From positions 1 to 64,000 of the forward strand of contig JAWLCE010000025.1 in the NCBI GenBank assembly GCA_041687335.1: a stretch of DNA of 64,000 nt, given 5' to 3'. This stretch comes from JAJFUE01 sp041687335 (lineage in GTDB: Bacteria; Sumerlaeota; Sumerlaeia; MVZB01). Made by a program: the position numbers and the translations under genes. The notes under the pieces are model-generated. The model saw only the letters and a program-made list of their open reading frames with translations. It was not told the DNA's origin and did no database searches. Shown here in pieces: positions 52,180 to 61,768 of this stretch. Each line of letters starts with the position of its first letter. Position 1 is the stretch's first letter.

Positions 52180-53163
52180 TCACGTGATCGGCCCGATGAC
52201 GACTTTGCCGAGGGGCCCTTCGGCGAGGCGGCCGAAGGCTTGCGGCGCCTGTTCGAAGGGGAAAACACTGTCGACGATCGGACGCTTGTCGGCGCGCTCG
52301 AGCAGCTCGGTGATGCGCCACCAGGCCTCGCGCGATTGGGCCGGGGTCTGGCCGCCCATCGCAATGCCGATGATATGGATGCGCTTGAAGAGGAAGGTGC
52401 CGATCTCCAGCTCGCTCTTGAGCCCCGCCAGCAGGCCCACGACGCAGACCCGGCCGCGGAAACCGGTCAGGTGGATCGCCTTTTGCAGGAAGGGGCCGCC
52501 GAGGTTCTCGACCACAACATCCGCGCGGCCGCCGTCGAGCGCCTCCTGCACGCGCCGCACCAGCTCCGGGTCGTCGCTGTCGAAAACGAAGTCCGCCCCC
52601 AGCTCGAGCAGCCGCTCGCGTTTTTCTTCGCTGCGCGAGAGCGCCACCACGCGCGCGCCCAGCGCCTTGGCCAGGATCACCGCCGCCGTGCCGACCCCGC
52701 CCGAGGCCCCGGTCACCAGCACGGTCTGGCCATGGCCGACCTCGCCCTCGGTCACCAGCGCCTGCCACGCCGTCAGCAGCACGAGCGGGCCGGCGGCGGC
52801 CTCGGCCGGCGACCAGCCGCGCGGCAACGGCGCGAGCGCCTCCTCATCGACCGCGACATACTGCCCGAGCGTGCCGGGGCGGGTCACGCCGACCTCGCTG
52901 CGCAGCAGCACGACGCGCTGGCCGGGACTGACCAGGCCGCGCTCGCCGCCGGTCTCGACCACCCCCACGCCGTCGCGGCCGACGGTGAAGGGGGGCTTGG
53001 CCGCCCGCGGATACTTGCCCATGACCAGAAAGCGATCGGCCGGGTTGAGCGCGGCATATTCGATGCGCACGAGCGCCTCGCCCGGGCGCAACTCGGGTTG
53101 GGGCACGTCCTCCAGCCGCATCTGATCGACCGGTCCGTGCTCATGAAAACGCCAGGCTTTCAC
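52180..53163 (-). CDS. Zinc-free MDR-family quinone reductase-like oxidoreductase
   Basis: 327 residues. GroES-like N-terminal domain ('LRPGEALVRIEYAALNPADR', 'VGRDGVGVVE') and a Rossmann domain with 'VLVTGASGGVGTAAVILAKA', the AxxGxxG motif of NADPH-dependent quinone reductases. The zinc cysteines of alcohol dehydrogenases are absent. Start is GTG at 53163 with GGAGG (53173-53177) about 9 bases upstream. Residues encoded before it would overlap the neighbouring lipoprotein gene and have no homology. Reduces quinones or enones with NADPH in the cytosol; physiological substrate unknown. Confidence 0.9.
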   Translation of the reverse strand: MKAWRFHEHGPVDQMRLEDVPQPELRPGEALVRIEYAALNPADRFLVMGKYPRAAKPPFTVGRDGVGVVETGGERGLVSPGQRVVLLRSEVGVTRPGTLGQYVAVDEEALAPLPRGWSPAEAAAGPLVLLTAWQALVTEGEVGHGQTVLVTGASGGVGTAAVILAKALGARVVALSRSEEKRERLLELGADFVFDSDDPELVRRVQEALDGGRADVVVENLGGPFLQKAIHLTGFRGRVCVVGLLAGLKSELEIGTFLFKRIHIIGIAMGGQTPAQSREAWWRITELLERADKRPIVDSVFPFEQAPQAFGRLAEGPLGKVVIGPIT

Positions 53164-53182
53164 CGTGGGCTGCCTCCGCTGG

Positions 53183-53539
53183 TTATCGGCGCGCGATCCG
53201 GTGGATGCGGACCGGCTGGCCCCACATCTGGATCGTGGCCACGTCCAGTGTTTCAGCTTCAAGGCGCACTTGCAAGCCGTCCTGAGCAAATTCGGCGGGC
53301 AGGTTCTGCGGCAGCAGGCGGCGCCCGTCTTCGGCCACGATGCCGAAGAAGCCGCCCTCGATCGGCTGCCAGCTGACGGTGCCGTCAACGGAGAAGGTCT
53401 GGGCGGCGGGGCGGGCGCGGTTGCCGCTGCCGGGGCCGCTTTCGATGCCGGCCCCGCCGGTGCCGGCGCGCAGGGTGCAGGCGGGGGCGGCCAGGATCAG
53501 CAGCAGGCCGAGTGTGGTGGCAAGAATCGAGCGGGTCAT
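53183..53539 (-). CDS. Small putative lipoprotein with beta-rich domain
   Basis: 118 residues. Signal sequence ending 'LLLILAAPACTLRAGTG', with Cys22 as a likely lipidation site (imperfect lipobox). The mature part is a small beta-rich domain: 'DGTVSWQPIEGGFFGIVAED' then 'LPQNLPAEFAQDGLQVRLEA', resembling OB-fold-like exported proteins. GGAGGG lies 8 bases before the ATG at 53539. The stop is 20 bases before the quinone reductase GTG. No specific family recognised. Confidence 0.72.
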   Translation of the reverse strand: MTRSILATTLGLLLILAAPACTLRAGTGGAGIESGPGSGNRARPAAQTFSVDGTVSWQPIEGGFFGIVAEDGRRLLPQNLPAEFAQDGLQVRLEAETLDVATIQMWGQPVRIHRIARR

Positions 53540-53749
53540 CAGGGGTCCCTCCTTTGGCTTGGGGCGTGGTGAGAGCTCAAGCCAAGTATACAATGGCCGC
53601 GGCGGCAGGCCCAAGAAGCACGCTGCGGGGGATTCGCGCCCCCATGCGCGGCCGGAGCGGGACCGGCGGTTTTTCATCTTCCCTTTTGCCGTCTGGGGGA
53701 TAAGATCGAAGGCAGCGGGCCTTGCCAATCATGCCGAGAGGTGAACCAA

Positions 53750-55147
<1,398 letters not shown>

Positions 55148-55584
55148 GCCTCCTGTCACAAGCTCACCCGGTCCCGCAGGGACCATCGCCCTCAGCCCGC
55201 CATTTCGTATGTGTTTAGCGTGACGGCTTGGTATGGCACCCGCACTCCACCCTGAAAGGGTGGCACAGTGCAAAAGCCCAGGGTGAGCGAAGCGTAACCC
55301 TGGGTTTAAGAACAACAAAAATCAGAGCCCTGCAAGGGCGACCCAGTGGCAGCCACTGGGGTGCTCCATATCATCTCATGGCAAAAATGCTGAACCCGTC
55401 GACCGTTTATCTCAGCCCCAGCACATAGCTCACCCGCACACCAAATCACCGTCCTGCCTGCTTGGCGTTCTTTACATGAATCTTGGCGCCTTCGCGTTAA
55501 AAAATGAAGCAATGGGTATGGCCTGCCGGACCCAAAACGCAACAATTTTTATGTGAATAATGTTTGCTGGTTAGCTGTTGGTAT
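55148..55584. repeat. Spacer with composite repeats and left copy of a 136-base direct repeat
   Basis: Holds the 62-base element shared with 45978-46039 (55164-55226, containing GGTCCC-GCA-GGGACC), CCACCCTGAAAGGGTGG (about 55247-55263), an AGCCCAGGGT..ACCCTGGGT inverted repeat (55275-55306), GCCCT-GCA-AGGGC-GACC (55327-55342), and the direct repeat 55372-55507. No gene seen. Confidence 0.8.
55372..55507 (+). repeat. Direct repeat left of the AT-rich gene (136 bases)
   Basis: Begins 'catctcatggcaaaaatgct' and ends in 'cgcgttaaaaaatga'. Nearly the same sequence, 137 bases, stands at 56324-56460 in the same orientation. The pair flanks the lipoprotein gene at 55585-56130. Confidence 0.9.
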
Positions 55585-56130
55585 TTACAAGCTAATCTCT
55601 TTCAAGGCCTCTTCCAGGCCTAGATACTGCTGCACCATTTGTGGGCTCAGCAAGTAACCATGAACATGGAGGGTTGTGCTATCCGGGACTTCCGACCGGC
55701 CGATCCAATTATAACGAAAGTCATACCAAATTAGGTTCATATCATCATCCAAAAAAAATATTTGCATGTTGGCCACATTCTTATTGGAATTTTTATCAAA
55801 GTATTCATGCCACTCATTAGCCGGCGAACCAATAGAAAGGGGATTCTCATCCAAAGGTCCGTTGAGGCCAAGCTCCTGCAATTTCTGACGAAGTTCTTCA
55901 ATGAACTCTTCGGCTGGATAAGTCATCTCACCGGTAAAATAGACAAACATAGAGTCATTCGGCATCTTTTCAACCGACACATTCTCGACATTGCGGGGGA
56001 TGATAAGCCCCTTGGCGATTTCATGATCGGTGCCGCCACATGCATTGAAGAGGCACAAAATTAAAATTCCCGCTAAGTAATGGAGTGGAAGCGCTCGCAG
56101 CATATTTCTGTTTTTAACGAAGTTCATCAT
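55585..56130 (-). CDS. AT-rich lipoprotein gene of unknown function, probably acquired
   Basis: 181 residues. Signal peptide ending 'GILILCLFNACGG', lipid attachment expected at the Cys of FNAC. The mature domain is acidic and Asn-rich, with 'EKMPNDSMFVYFTGEMTYPA' and 'NMQIFFLDDDMNLIWYDFRY'. No family recognised. Codon use (many A/T third positions, Asn, Ile, Lys) differs sharply from every other gene here, and the sequence looks like a Bacteroidetes-type gene. Flanked by 136/137-base direct repeats, it has no integrase or transposase nearby. The ATG at 56130 or 56127 follows AAAGGACGGAG. Minus strand, tandem with the esterase gene upstream. Confidence 0.8.
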   Translation of the reverse strand: MMNFVKNRNMLRALPLHYLAGILILCLFNACGGTDHEIAKGLIIPRNVENVSVEKMPNDSMFVYFTGEMTYPAEEFIEELRQKLQELGLNGPLDENPLSIGSPANEWHEYFDKNSNKNVANMQIFFLDDDMNLIWYDFRYNWIGRSEVPDSTTLHVHGYLLSPQMVQQYLGLEEALKEISL

Positions 56131-56449
56131 GCTCCGTCCTTTCTTTTCGGCAGTGCCGGTTGTATGTGTTCAGCGTGACGGAGCGTGGCTAACCGGGGCA
56201 AACAGCTCCGGAGGAGCGACCTGTTTGTAGCAACCAACGCCCCGTGGTCAGAGCTCCGTGGGAGCGGCCTGTGACGACAGAAGCACCACATGGCTTTTCG
56301 CCTCAACACCTCTCTAAACACATACATCTCATGACAAAAATGCTGAACCCGTCGACCGTTTAACTCAGCCCCAGCACATAACTCACCCGCACACCAAAGC
56401 ACGGTCGTGCCCACTTGGCGTTCTTTGCATGAATCTTTGCGCCTTTGCG
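56131..56449. repeat. Spacer with composite hairpins and right copy of the direct repeat
   Basis: GCTCC-GGA-GGAGC-GACC (56205-56220) and GCTCC-GTG-GGAGC-GGCC (56253-56268), joined by 'gtttgtagcaaccaac' as at 46105-46167. Then the direct repeat 56324-56460, which runs 11 bases into the esterase 3' end. No gene seen. Confidence 0.8.
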
Positions 56450-56460
56450 TTAAAAAAATG
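56324..56460 (+). repeat. Direct repeat right of the AT-rich gene (137 bases)
   Basis: Same orientation as 55372-55507 and highly similar over the full length (small substitutions such as gacaaaaat for ggcaaaaat, one length difference in the final A-run). The last bases form the stop region of the esterase gene. Confidence 0.9.
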
Positions 56461-57364
56461 AGGGCGCAAGGCCTTTGGCCCTGAGCCAGACCGCCAGGTA
56501 TTGCGTCCAGTAGGGGACAGGGGAGTCAGGCTTGAAGCCGAAGCCGTGGCCGCCGACCGGCAGGATCAGCTTGGTGACGTCGCCGCCGGCCGCGTGCAGA
56601 TTGGCAGCGTAGGCGTCGCTGTTTTCCACCGGCACGGCACGGTCGTCGAGGGCGTGGACCAGCAGCGTCATGGGGGTCTGGGCCGAGACCTGATTTTCGA
56701 GCGAAAAGAGCGCGAGATGGGCCGGGCTGGGGAGCTCGCCGATCAGGTTGCGCCGGCTGCCCCGGTGGGTGAAACGCCCGTCCATCGTGATGACCGGGTA
56801 GACCAGGATCGAGAAATCGGGACGGGCCTGCGCTGGGGTCGGCGCGCCGGGCACCTCGAGGGCGTATAGCGTGGAAGCGGAGGCAGCCAGATGCCCGCCG
56901 GCGGAGAAACCGATGATCCCGACGCGGGCGGGGTCGACGCCGAACTCGGCGGCACGGGCGCGCACGAGCGCAATCGCCTGGCGGGCATCGAGCAGGGGCA
57001 CGAAGGCCGGCTGCGAAACGATCTCCTCGTCGGGCAGCCGGTACTTGAGGACGAAAGCCTCGATCCCCTGCTCGTTGAACCACTGGGCCGCCATCGTGCC
57101 CTCGAAGAGGGTGGACTGGCGGGCATAGCCGCCGCCCGGCAGGATCACCACGGCCGGGCGCGGGGCGCCCCCCCCCGCGGCGGGGTAGTGAGCCAACTCG
57201 GGGTGCGAAACCTTGGAGACGCGGCCATCTTCCACAAATTCCTCGACGGTGACGCCGGGGAGATTGAACGGCGGCTCGCCCTCCCAAAGCGGAATGGGGG
57301 TCTGGGCCAGAGCTGTCATTTGAGCGGATAGGTAGAGGGTGATCATCAGCAGTGCTTTTTTCAT
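56450..57364 (-). CDS. Secreted alpha/beta hydrolase, BD-FAE/acetyl-esterase-like
   Basis: 304 residues. Signal peptide about 1-21 ('LYLSAQMTALAQ'). Oxyanion strand 'PAVVILPGGGYARQSTLFEG', nucleophile elbow 'GIIGFSAGGHLAASAS', acid 'LVHALDDRAVPVENSD' and catalytic His in 'LPVGGHGFGF'. It resembles exported esterases that remove acetyl or feruloyl groups from plant or algal polysaccharides, which fits the heparinase and exported oxidoreductases elsewhere in the window. Start at 57364 opens with the signal peptide. The 3' end lies in a repeat, so the last residues ('LAPSFF') may have been supplied by it. Confidence 0.85.
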   Translation of the reverse strand: MKKALLMITLYLSAQMTALAQTPIPLWEGEPPFNLPGVTVEEFVEDGRVSKVSHPELAHYPAAGGGAPRPAVVILPGGGYARQSTLFEGTMAAQWFNEQGIEAFVLKYRLPDEEIVSQPAFVPLLDARQAIALVRARAAEFGVDPARVGIIGFSAGGHLAASASTLYALEVPGAPTPAQARPDFSILVYPVITMDGRFTHRGSRRNLIGELPSPAHLALFSLENQVSAQTPMTLLVHALDDRAVPVENSDAYAANLHAAGGDVTKLILPVGGHGFGFKPDSPVPYWTQYLAVWLRAKGLAPSFF

Positions 57365-57579
57365 GTTGCCGGCCATGGATTGGGTTTTGCACATCGGCGC
57401 GTGGGGTCTGCCATTTGCCCAGCATCGACCAACGGCCGGCCAATATCAAGCGCCAGATGAGCCGGGGGGGACGATTGGACTTTCGGTGAAGCCATTCATG
57501 GTGCCGAATTCCCATTGCCCGGGGCGGCGCGAGCGGCCATAATCATTCGCTGGACAGGCTTGCGGGGGTGCTACTGAAG

Positions 57580-58161
57580 ATGAAGACAGGCATGAAGTTT
57601 CTGCTGATGGCGGCGCTGGCGACGGTGCTGACGCTGGGGGTGATCGGTTGCGGCCGTAAGGGCCGCATCATCGAGCTGGACCCCCGATTCTCGATGAACC
57701 TGGCCAAGGTGCCCTATTGGTTCCCCGACCCGAAGGTGCCGATGGGCCCGGTCGAAAATGAGGTCCTGGAGCGCTACGGACCACCCGATTTCATCCGCTT
57801 CTGGTGGCGCGAGGACGGCTCGATGATCACCTCCTCGGACCTGTCGGGGCGCGACCGCGAGACGATCCAAGGCAACCTCGACAACATGAAAAAGTCCTGG
57901 ATTTACGTCAACAACAACATCGAGGTGGTCTTTTCGCCCAACCGGATGAGCATTCGGGAGCAGCCGATCGACGAGATCACCGGACTGCTCTGCCAATGGG
58001 GCGACCCCGGGCGGCGCACCCACCTGCAGACCGGGGGGCGCAACATGGAGACCTGGATCTGGGTGGATCACGGCTGGAAGGCGACCATCGAAAACGGGCG
58101 CATTGTCAGCAAGGACCGGATCGGGCCGGGCACCGGCAGCGGGACCTACCTGCTCAAGTAA
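57580..58161 (+). CDS. Lipoprotein of unknown function
   Basis: 193 residues from the ATG at 57580; a GTG at 57568 and an ATG at 57592 are in-frame alternatives. Signal peptide ending 'LTLGVIGCGRKGR', a good lipobox (VIGC). The mature domain is about 170 residues with 'GPVENEVLERYGPPDFIRFW' and 'WIYVNNNIEVVFSPNRMSIR', reminiscent of small SmpA/BamE-type lipoproteins in which a conserved 'YG.P' start precedes a beta-rich fold. That resemblance is weak. GGGGGTG lies 9 bases before the chosen start. 38 bases precede hpt, so the two may be co-transcribed. Confidence 0.7.
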   Translation: MKTGMKFLLMAALATVLTLGVIGCGRKGRIIELDPRFSMNLAKVPYWFPDPKVPMGPVENEVLERYGPPDFIRFWWREDGSMITSSDLSGRDRETIQGNLDNMKKSWIYVNNNIEVVFSPNRMSIREQPIDEITGLLCQWGDPGRRTHLQTGGRNMETWIWVDHGWKATIENGRIVSKDRIGPGTGSGTYLLK

Positions 58162-58199
58162 TTTTGCTTTGCACCTCTACGACATTGGACCTCCGAACC

Positions 58200-58760
58200 A
58201 TGACTGAAGCGGCCCCTTCCCTGAGCGCGGACCTGGCGCGGGTCATCATCGAGCCGGCCCGGCTGGCCGAGCGCGTGGCCGAGCTGGGCGACCAGATCGG
58301 GCGCGACTATGCCGGGCGCCAGCCGGTGCTGGTCTGCACCCTCAAGGGCAGCCTGCTGTTCACGGCGGACCTGATGCGCAAGATCGACCTGCCGCTCCAG
58401 CTGGAGGTGGTGGGGGCGGCGGCCTATCGCGGCCAGACCGTGGCCTCGGGGCGGCTGCGGATCACCAAGGACGTCGACAGCGACCTGGCAGGGCGCGACC
58501 TGATCCTGATCGAGGATGTCTACGACAGCGGAATGACGCTGCACACGGTCCACGACCTGCTGGCGCTGCATCAGCCGGCCAGCCTCGCGATCTGCGCGCT
58601 GCTGCGCAAGCGCAAGCCACGCGAGCGCGAGCTGGAACTGCGCTACGTCGGCTTCGACATCGACGACGTCTTCGTGGTCGGCTATGGGCTGGACTACCGC
58701 GAGCGCTATCGCAACCTGCCCTGCATCGGCGAGCTGCGACGCGAGATCTATCAGGAGTAG
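58200..58760 (+). CDS. hpt: Hypoxanthine phosphoribosyltransferase
   Basis: 186 residues. Purine salvage: hypoxanthine (or guanine) plus PRPP to IMP (GMP). 'LVCTLKGSLLFTADLMRKID' holds the family Lys-Gly, and the PRPP loop is 'LILIEDVYDSGMTLHTVHDL' (usual form VEDIIDTGLTL; the Tyr and Ser are variants). 'YVGFDIDDVFVVGYGLDYRE' is the C-terminal purine-site block. Length is normal. The stop is 9 bases before mlaE, with CAGGAG at the end of hpt serving as its ribosome site. Widely conserved beside tilS/ftsH, but not here. Confidence 0.94.
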   Translation: MTEAAPSLSADLARVIIEPARLAERVAELGDQIGRDYAGRQPVLVCTLKGSLLFTADLMRKIDLPLQLEVVGAAAYRGQTVASGRLRITKDVDSDLAGRDLILIEDVYDSGMTLHTVHDLLALHQPASLAICALLRKRKPRERELELRYVGFDIDDVFVVGYGLDYRERYRNLPCIGELRREIYQE

Positions 58761-58769
58761 CCCGGGCGC

Positions 58770-59540
58770 GTGGGGATCGGCGACACCATCTACCGCAAGG
58801 GGGAGACGCTCTTCCGCGAGTCGGGCGAGATCGCGATCCTGCTCGTGCGCGGCCTGCTGCTGAGCGGTGAGCTCTGGCGCGGGCGGGAGCGTTTCCTGGT
58901 CCAGCTCAACCGGATCGGGGTGGAGACCCTGCCGCTGGTGCTGATGATCGGCTTGTTCACCGGTCTGGTGGTGGCGCTGCAAACGGGGATCGAACTCCAG
59001 CGCCAGTTCGGCGCCGAGGAGCACGTCGGTGCGATCGTGGCGGTCTCGCTCGTGCGCGAGATGGGCCCAGTCATCACGGCCTTTATCCTTGCGGGGCGGG
59101 TCGGTTCCTCGATCGCCGCCGAGATCGGCACGATGGCCGTCAGCGAGGAAGTGGACGCACTGCGCTCGATGGGGATCAATCCGGTTGGGTTCCTCTTTGT
59201 GCCGCGGCTGTTCGCGATGGTCATCATGCAGCCGGTGCTGACCGCCTTCAGCGTGGCGATCGGGCTGTGGGGCGGGGCGCTGGTGGCCGCGAGCTACCTG
59301 AACTACCCGGCGGCGATTTACTACAACCGCGCCTTCGAGGCGCTCCGCGTCGACGACATTATCGACGGCTTCTCCAAGACCTTTGTCTTTGCAGTTTTGA
59401 TTGCGACAATCTCGGTGCATGTCGGGCTCTCGACGCGCCACGGGGCGGTCGGGGTGGGCCAGTCGACGACGCGGGCAGTGGTGCTGTCGCTCTCGACGGT
59501 GCTGATCGCGGACTATCTAATCACCGCCCTGCTGGCCTGA
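58770..59540 (+). CDS. mlaE: MlaE-family ABC permease (lipid transport)
   Basis: 256 residues, about five membrane helices. 'GVETLPLVLMIGLFTGLVVA' (N-terminal coupling region), 'VREMGPVITAFILAGRVGSS' and 'EIGTMAVSEEVDALRSMGIN' are the family signature blocks, and 'FVFAVLIATISVHVGLSTRH' ends the core. MlaE with MlaF (ATPase) and MlaD (MCE protein) moves phospholipids between membranes. No MlaF, MlaD or MlaC gene adjoins it here: the next gene is an unrelated transporter on the other strand. Start is GTG at 58770. Probably works with subunits encoded elsewhere. Confidence 0.92.
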   Translation: MGIGDTIYRKGETLFRESGEIAILLVRGLLLSGELWRGRERFLVQLNRIGVETLPLVLMIGLFTGLVVALQTGIELQRQFGAEEHVGAIVAVSLVREMGPVITAFILAGRVGSSIAAEIGTMAVSEEVDALRSMGINPVGFLFVPRLFAMVIMQPVLTAFSVAIGLWGGALVAASYLNYPAAIYYNRAFEALRVDDIIDGFSKTFVFAVLIATISVHVGLSTRHGAVGVGQSTTRAVVLSLSTVLIADYLITALLA

Positions 59541-59544
59541 GCGC

Positions 59545-60471
59545 TCAGGCGACCGGCAGCAGCCAGAGGATCAGCCACAGCGAGGCGAAGGAGAGCAGGG
59601 TGCTCAGGGCGATGGTGCCGGCGGCCATCGAGCTGTCGCCGCCGAGCTGGTCGGCCATCACATAGCTGACGACGGCGGTCGGGCAGGCCAGGCTGATCAG
59701 CACCACGCGCAGCTCCTCCACGCTCAAACCCAACATCCAACCCAGCAATAGGCCCAGCAGCGGCGCGGCGGCGACCTTGATCAGCGAGGCCACGCCGGTG
59801 GCCCCCCAGACGTGGCGCAGGCCGTCGAGCCGCAGGCTGGCGCCGATGGCCAGCAACGCCAGCGGCAGCGCCATCTGGCCGATCGCCAGCGTCGAACGGT
59901 CCAGCCACAGCGGCATCGGGCCCAACAGTCGCCCATAGGCCACCCCACCCAGGCAGGCGATGATCAGCGGATTGGTGAGCAACTGACGGCCAAGCTTGAC
60001 CAGCGCCGACGAGCTCATCTGATGACTCCCGCCCAGCAGCGCCATCACCGAAAGCACATTGTAGAACGGGATCACGACGGCCAGCAGCAGCAGCAGGGTG
60101 GCCTTCTCGCTCTCGCCGGCGCCCGCATAGATCACCACCGGCAGGCCGATGAAGGCCAGGTTGCCGCGGAATGCGACCATGCCCATCGTGGCCGCGCCCG
60201 GCCGCGGCAGCCCCAGCAGCAGGCCCGACCACCAGCCCACCACCAGACACAGCAGCGTAACCACGATCATCACCACCAGCATGTTGCCGTGATTGAGCAA
60301 GCTGATGCGCGAGACGGCGACCTCGTGAAAGAGCAGGGTCGGCAGGCCGATCCAGTAGGTCAGGCGGTTGCTGTCGGCGATCATGGCGGCGGTCAGGAAA
60401 CGCCCGCGGCGCAGGGCCATGCCCAGCAGCACGATCAGGAAAATCGGGGCAAGGGAGTTGAAGACATGCAT
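59545..60471 (-). CDS. AEC-family transporter
   Basis: 308 residues with about ten membrane helices in two inverted halves. 'LAPIFLIVLLGMALRRGRFL' is the usual AEC N-terminus, and 'MVAFRGNLAFIGLPVVIYAG' and 'ISLACPTAVVSYVMADQLGG' are the two crossover regions with conserved Asn/Gly/Pro. Bacterial members export or import organic acids such as malate (MdcF type); substrate here unknown. GGAGG lies 7 bases before the ATG at 60471. Converges on mlaE with 4 bases between stops. Confidence 0.9.
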   Translation of the reverse strand: MHVFNSLAPIFLIVLLGMALRRGRFLTAAMIADSNRLTYWIGLPTLLFHEVAVSRISLLNHGNMLVVMIVVTLLCLVVGWWSGLLLGLPRPGAATMGMVAFRGNLAFIGLPVVIYAGAGESEKATLLLLLAVVIPFYNVLSVMALLGGSHQMSSSALVKLGRQLLTNPLIIACLGGVAYGRLLGPMPLWLDRSTLAIGQMALPLALLAIGASLRLDGLRHVWGATGVASLIKVAAAPLLGLLLGWMLGLSVEELRVVLISLACPTAVVSYVMADQLGGDSSMAAGTIALSTLLSFASLWLILWLLPVA

Positions 60472-60583
60472 GGCAGACCTCCGCGACCAGGGCCGACCGC
60501 AGTTTACTCCGCCGTTGGGCCAGAAGCAAGTGGGCGGAGATGGCTCCCTCTGCGGTCCGGGCCTCTCTGCGGCTTACTTCTCC

Positions 60584-61768
60584 TCACCCCGCCGGCCACT
60601 CCAGCCCGCGCTCGGCCAGCAGCTCCCGCAGCCGCGCCTGTTGGCGCCCGATCACCAGCCGCTCCTCGAACAGCTCCGCCGCCCGCCGCCGTCCCGCCGC
60701 GCCCATCGCCCGCGCCCGCTCCGGGTCGGCCGCCAGCTCGGCCAGCGCCCGCGCCAGCGCCCCCGCGTTGCCCACCGGCACCAGCAGCCCCGTCTCCCCC
60801 GCCACCACTTCCTCCCGGCTGCCGCGGATGTCGGTCGCCACCACCGGCCGCCCCGACGCCATCGCCTCGATGATCGAGCGCGGCATCCCCTCGCGCCATG
60901 AGGGCAGCGTGAAAATATCGGCCAGCGCCAGCAGCCGCGCCACGTCCCCGCGCAGCCCCGCAAAGATCACCGACTCGCCCAGCCCCAGCTGCCGCGCCCG
61001 CTCCACGATCGTCGCCCCCGCGGCGTCATGATCGCTCGCCAGCGCCGCCCCGATCGCCAGCAGCCGCGCCCGCGGGTAATCCGCCCGCAGCCGCGCAAAC
61101 GCCTCGAGCAGCTCCAGGTAGCCCTTCTCGCGCACCAGCCGCCCCACCATCGCCACCACCGGGTGGTCCCCCGGCTCGATCCCCAGCTCCGCCCGCGCCC
61201 GCGCCAGCTCCTCCGGCCCAAACTGCTCGGGCGCAAAACGCGCCGTCTCCACCCCGTTGCCGATCCACTCGGCCGCCCCCGCCGGCGCGATCCCCGCGGC
61301 CAGCGCCGCCGCCAGGTCCTCCTCGCTCTGGGTGAACAAATAATCGGCGTGGCGCTGCGCCCAGCGCTCCAGCGCGATGTGCGCCCGCCGCAACGCCGGC
61401 CGCATCCGCTCGTGAAAATAAAACCCGTGCGCCGTGTAGAGCACCACCGGCACCCCCGCCCGCCGCGCGCACGGCCGCGCGATCGCCGCCGCGATCGGCG
61501 TGTGCGCGTGCATCACCGTGAAGCGCTCGCGCGCCAGCAGCCGCCCCAGCGCCCGCCAGGCGCGCGCATGCGCCGGCAGGTTGTAGCTGCGCCGGAACGG
61601 GACCCGATGGCAGCGGAAGCCCTCCGCCTCCACCGCCGCCAGCTCAGGCCCGTCGGCGCACGCCAGCTCCACCCCAAACCCCGCCGCCCGTTGCGCCCGC
61701 ATCAGCGGCAGCAGAAACCGGCGCGCCGTAAAATCCACGGCGCAGACCTGCAGGATGCGCGGCCTCAT
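60584..61768 (-). CDS. Family 4 glycosyltransferase
   Basis: 394 residues, GT-B fold. 'ILQVCAVDFTARRFLLPLMR' N-terminus, 'MHAHTPIAAAIARPCARRAG', the donor domain 'VVAMVGRLVREKGYLELLEA' and the EX7E motif 'PSWREGMPRSIIEAMASGRP'. Close in layout to GTs that build on undecaprenyl lipids. AGGAG lies about 6 bases before the ATG at 61768, which overlaps the mazG stop by 4 bases. A distinct protein from the GT4 at 47935, with no other sugar gene beside it. Confidence 0.9.
   Translation of the reverse strand: MRPRILQVCAVDFTARRFLLPLMRAQRAAGFGVELACADGPELAAVEAEGFRCHRVPFRRSYNLPAHARAWRALGRLLARERFTVMHAHTPIAAAIARPCARRAGVPVVLYTAHGFYFHERMRPALRRAHIALERWAQRHADYLFTQSEEDLAAALAAGIAPAGAAEWIGNGVETARFAPEQFGPEELARARAELGIEPGDHPVVAMVGRLVREKGYLELLEAFARLRADYPRARLLAIGAALASDHDAAGATIVERARQLGLGESVIFAGLRGDVARLLALADIFTLPSWREGMPRSIIEAMASGRPVVATDIRGSREEVVAGETGLLVPVGNAGALARALAELAADPERARAMGAAGRRRAAELFEERLVIGRQQARLRELLAERGLEWPAG

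Noticed and set aside
55372..56460. Direct repeats as long terminal repeats of a transposon
   Set aside because: There is no transposase, integrase or target-site duplication visible, and similar repeat phrases occur elsewhere, so I call it a candidate cassette rather than a transposon.
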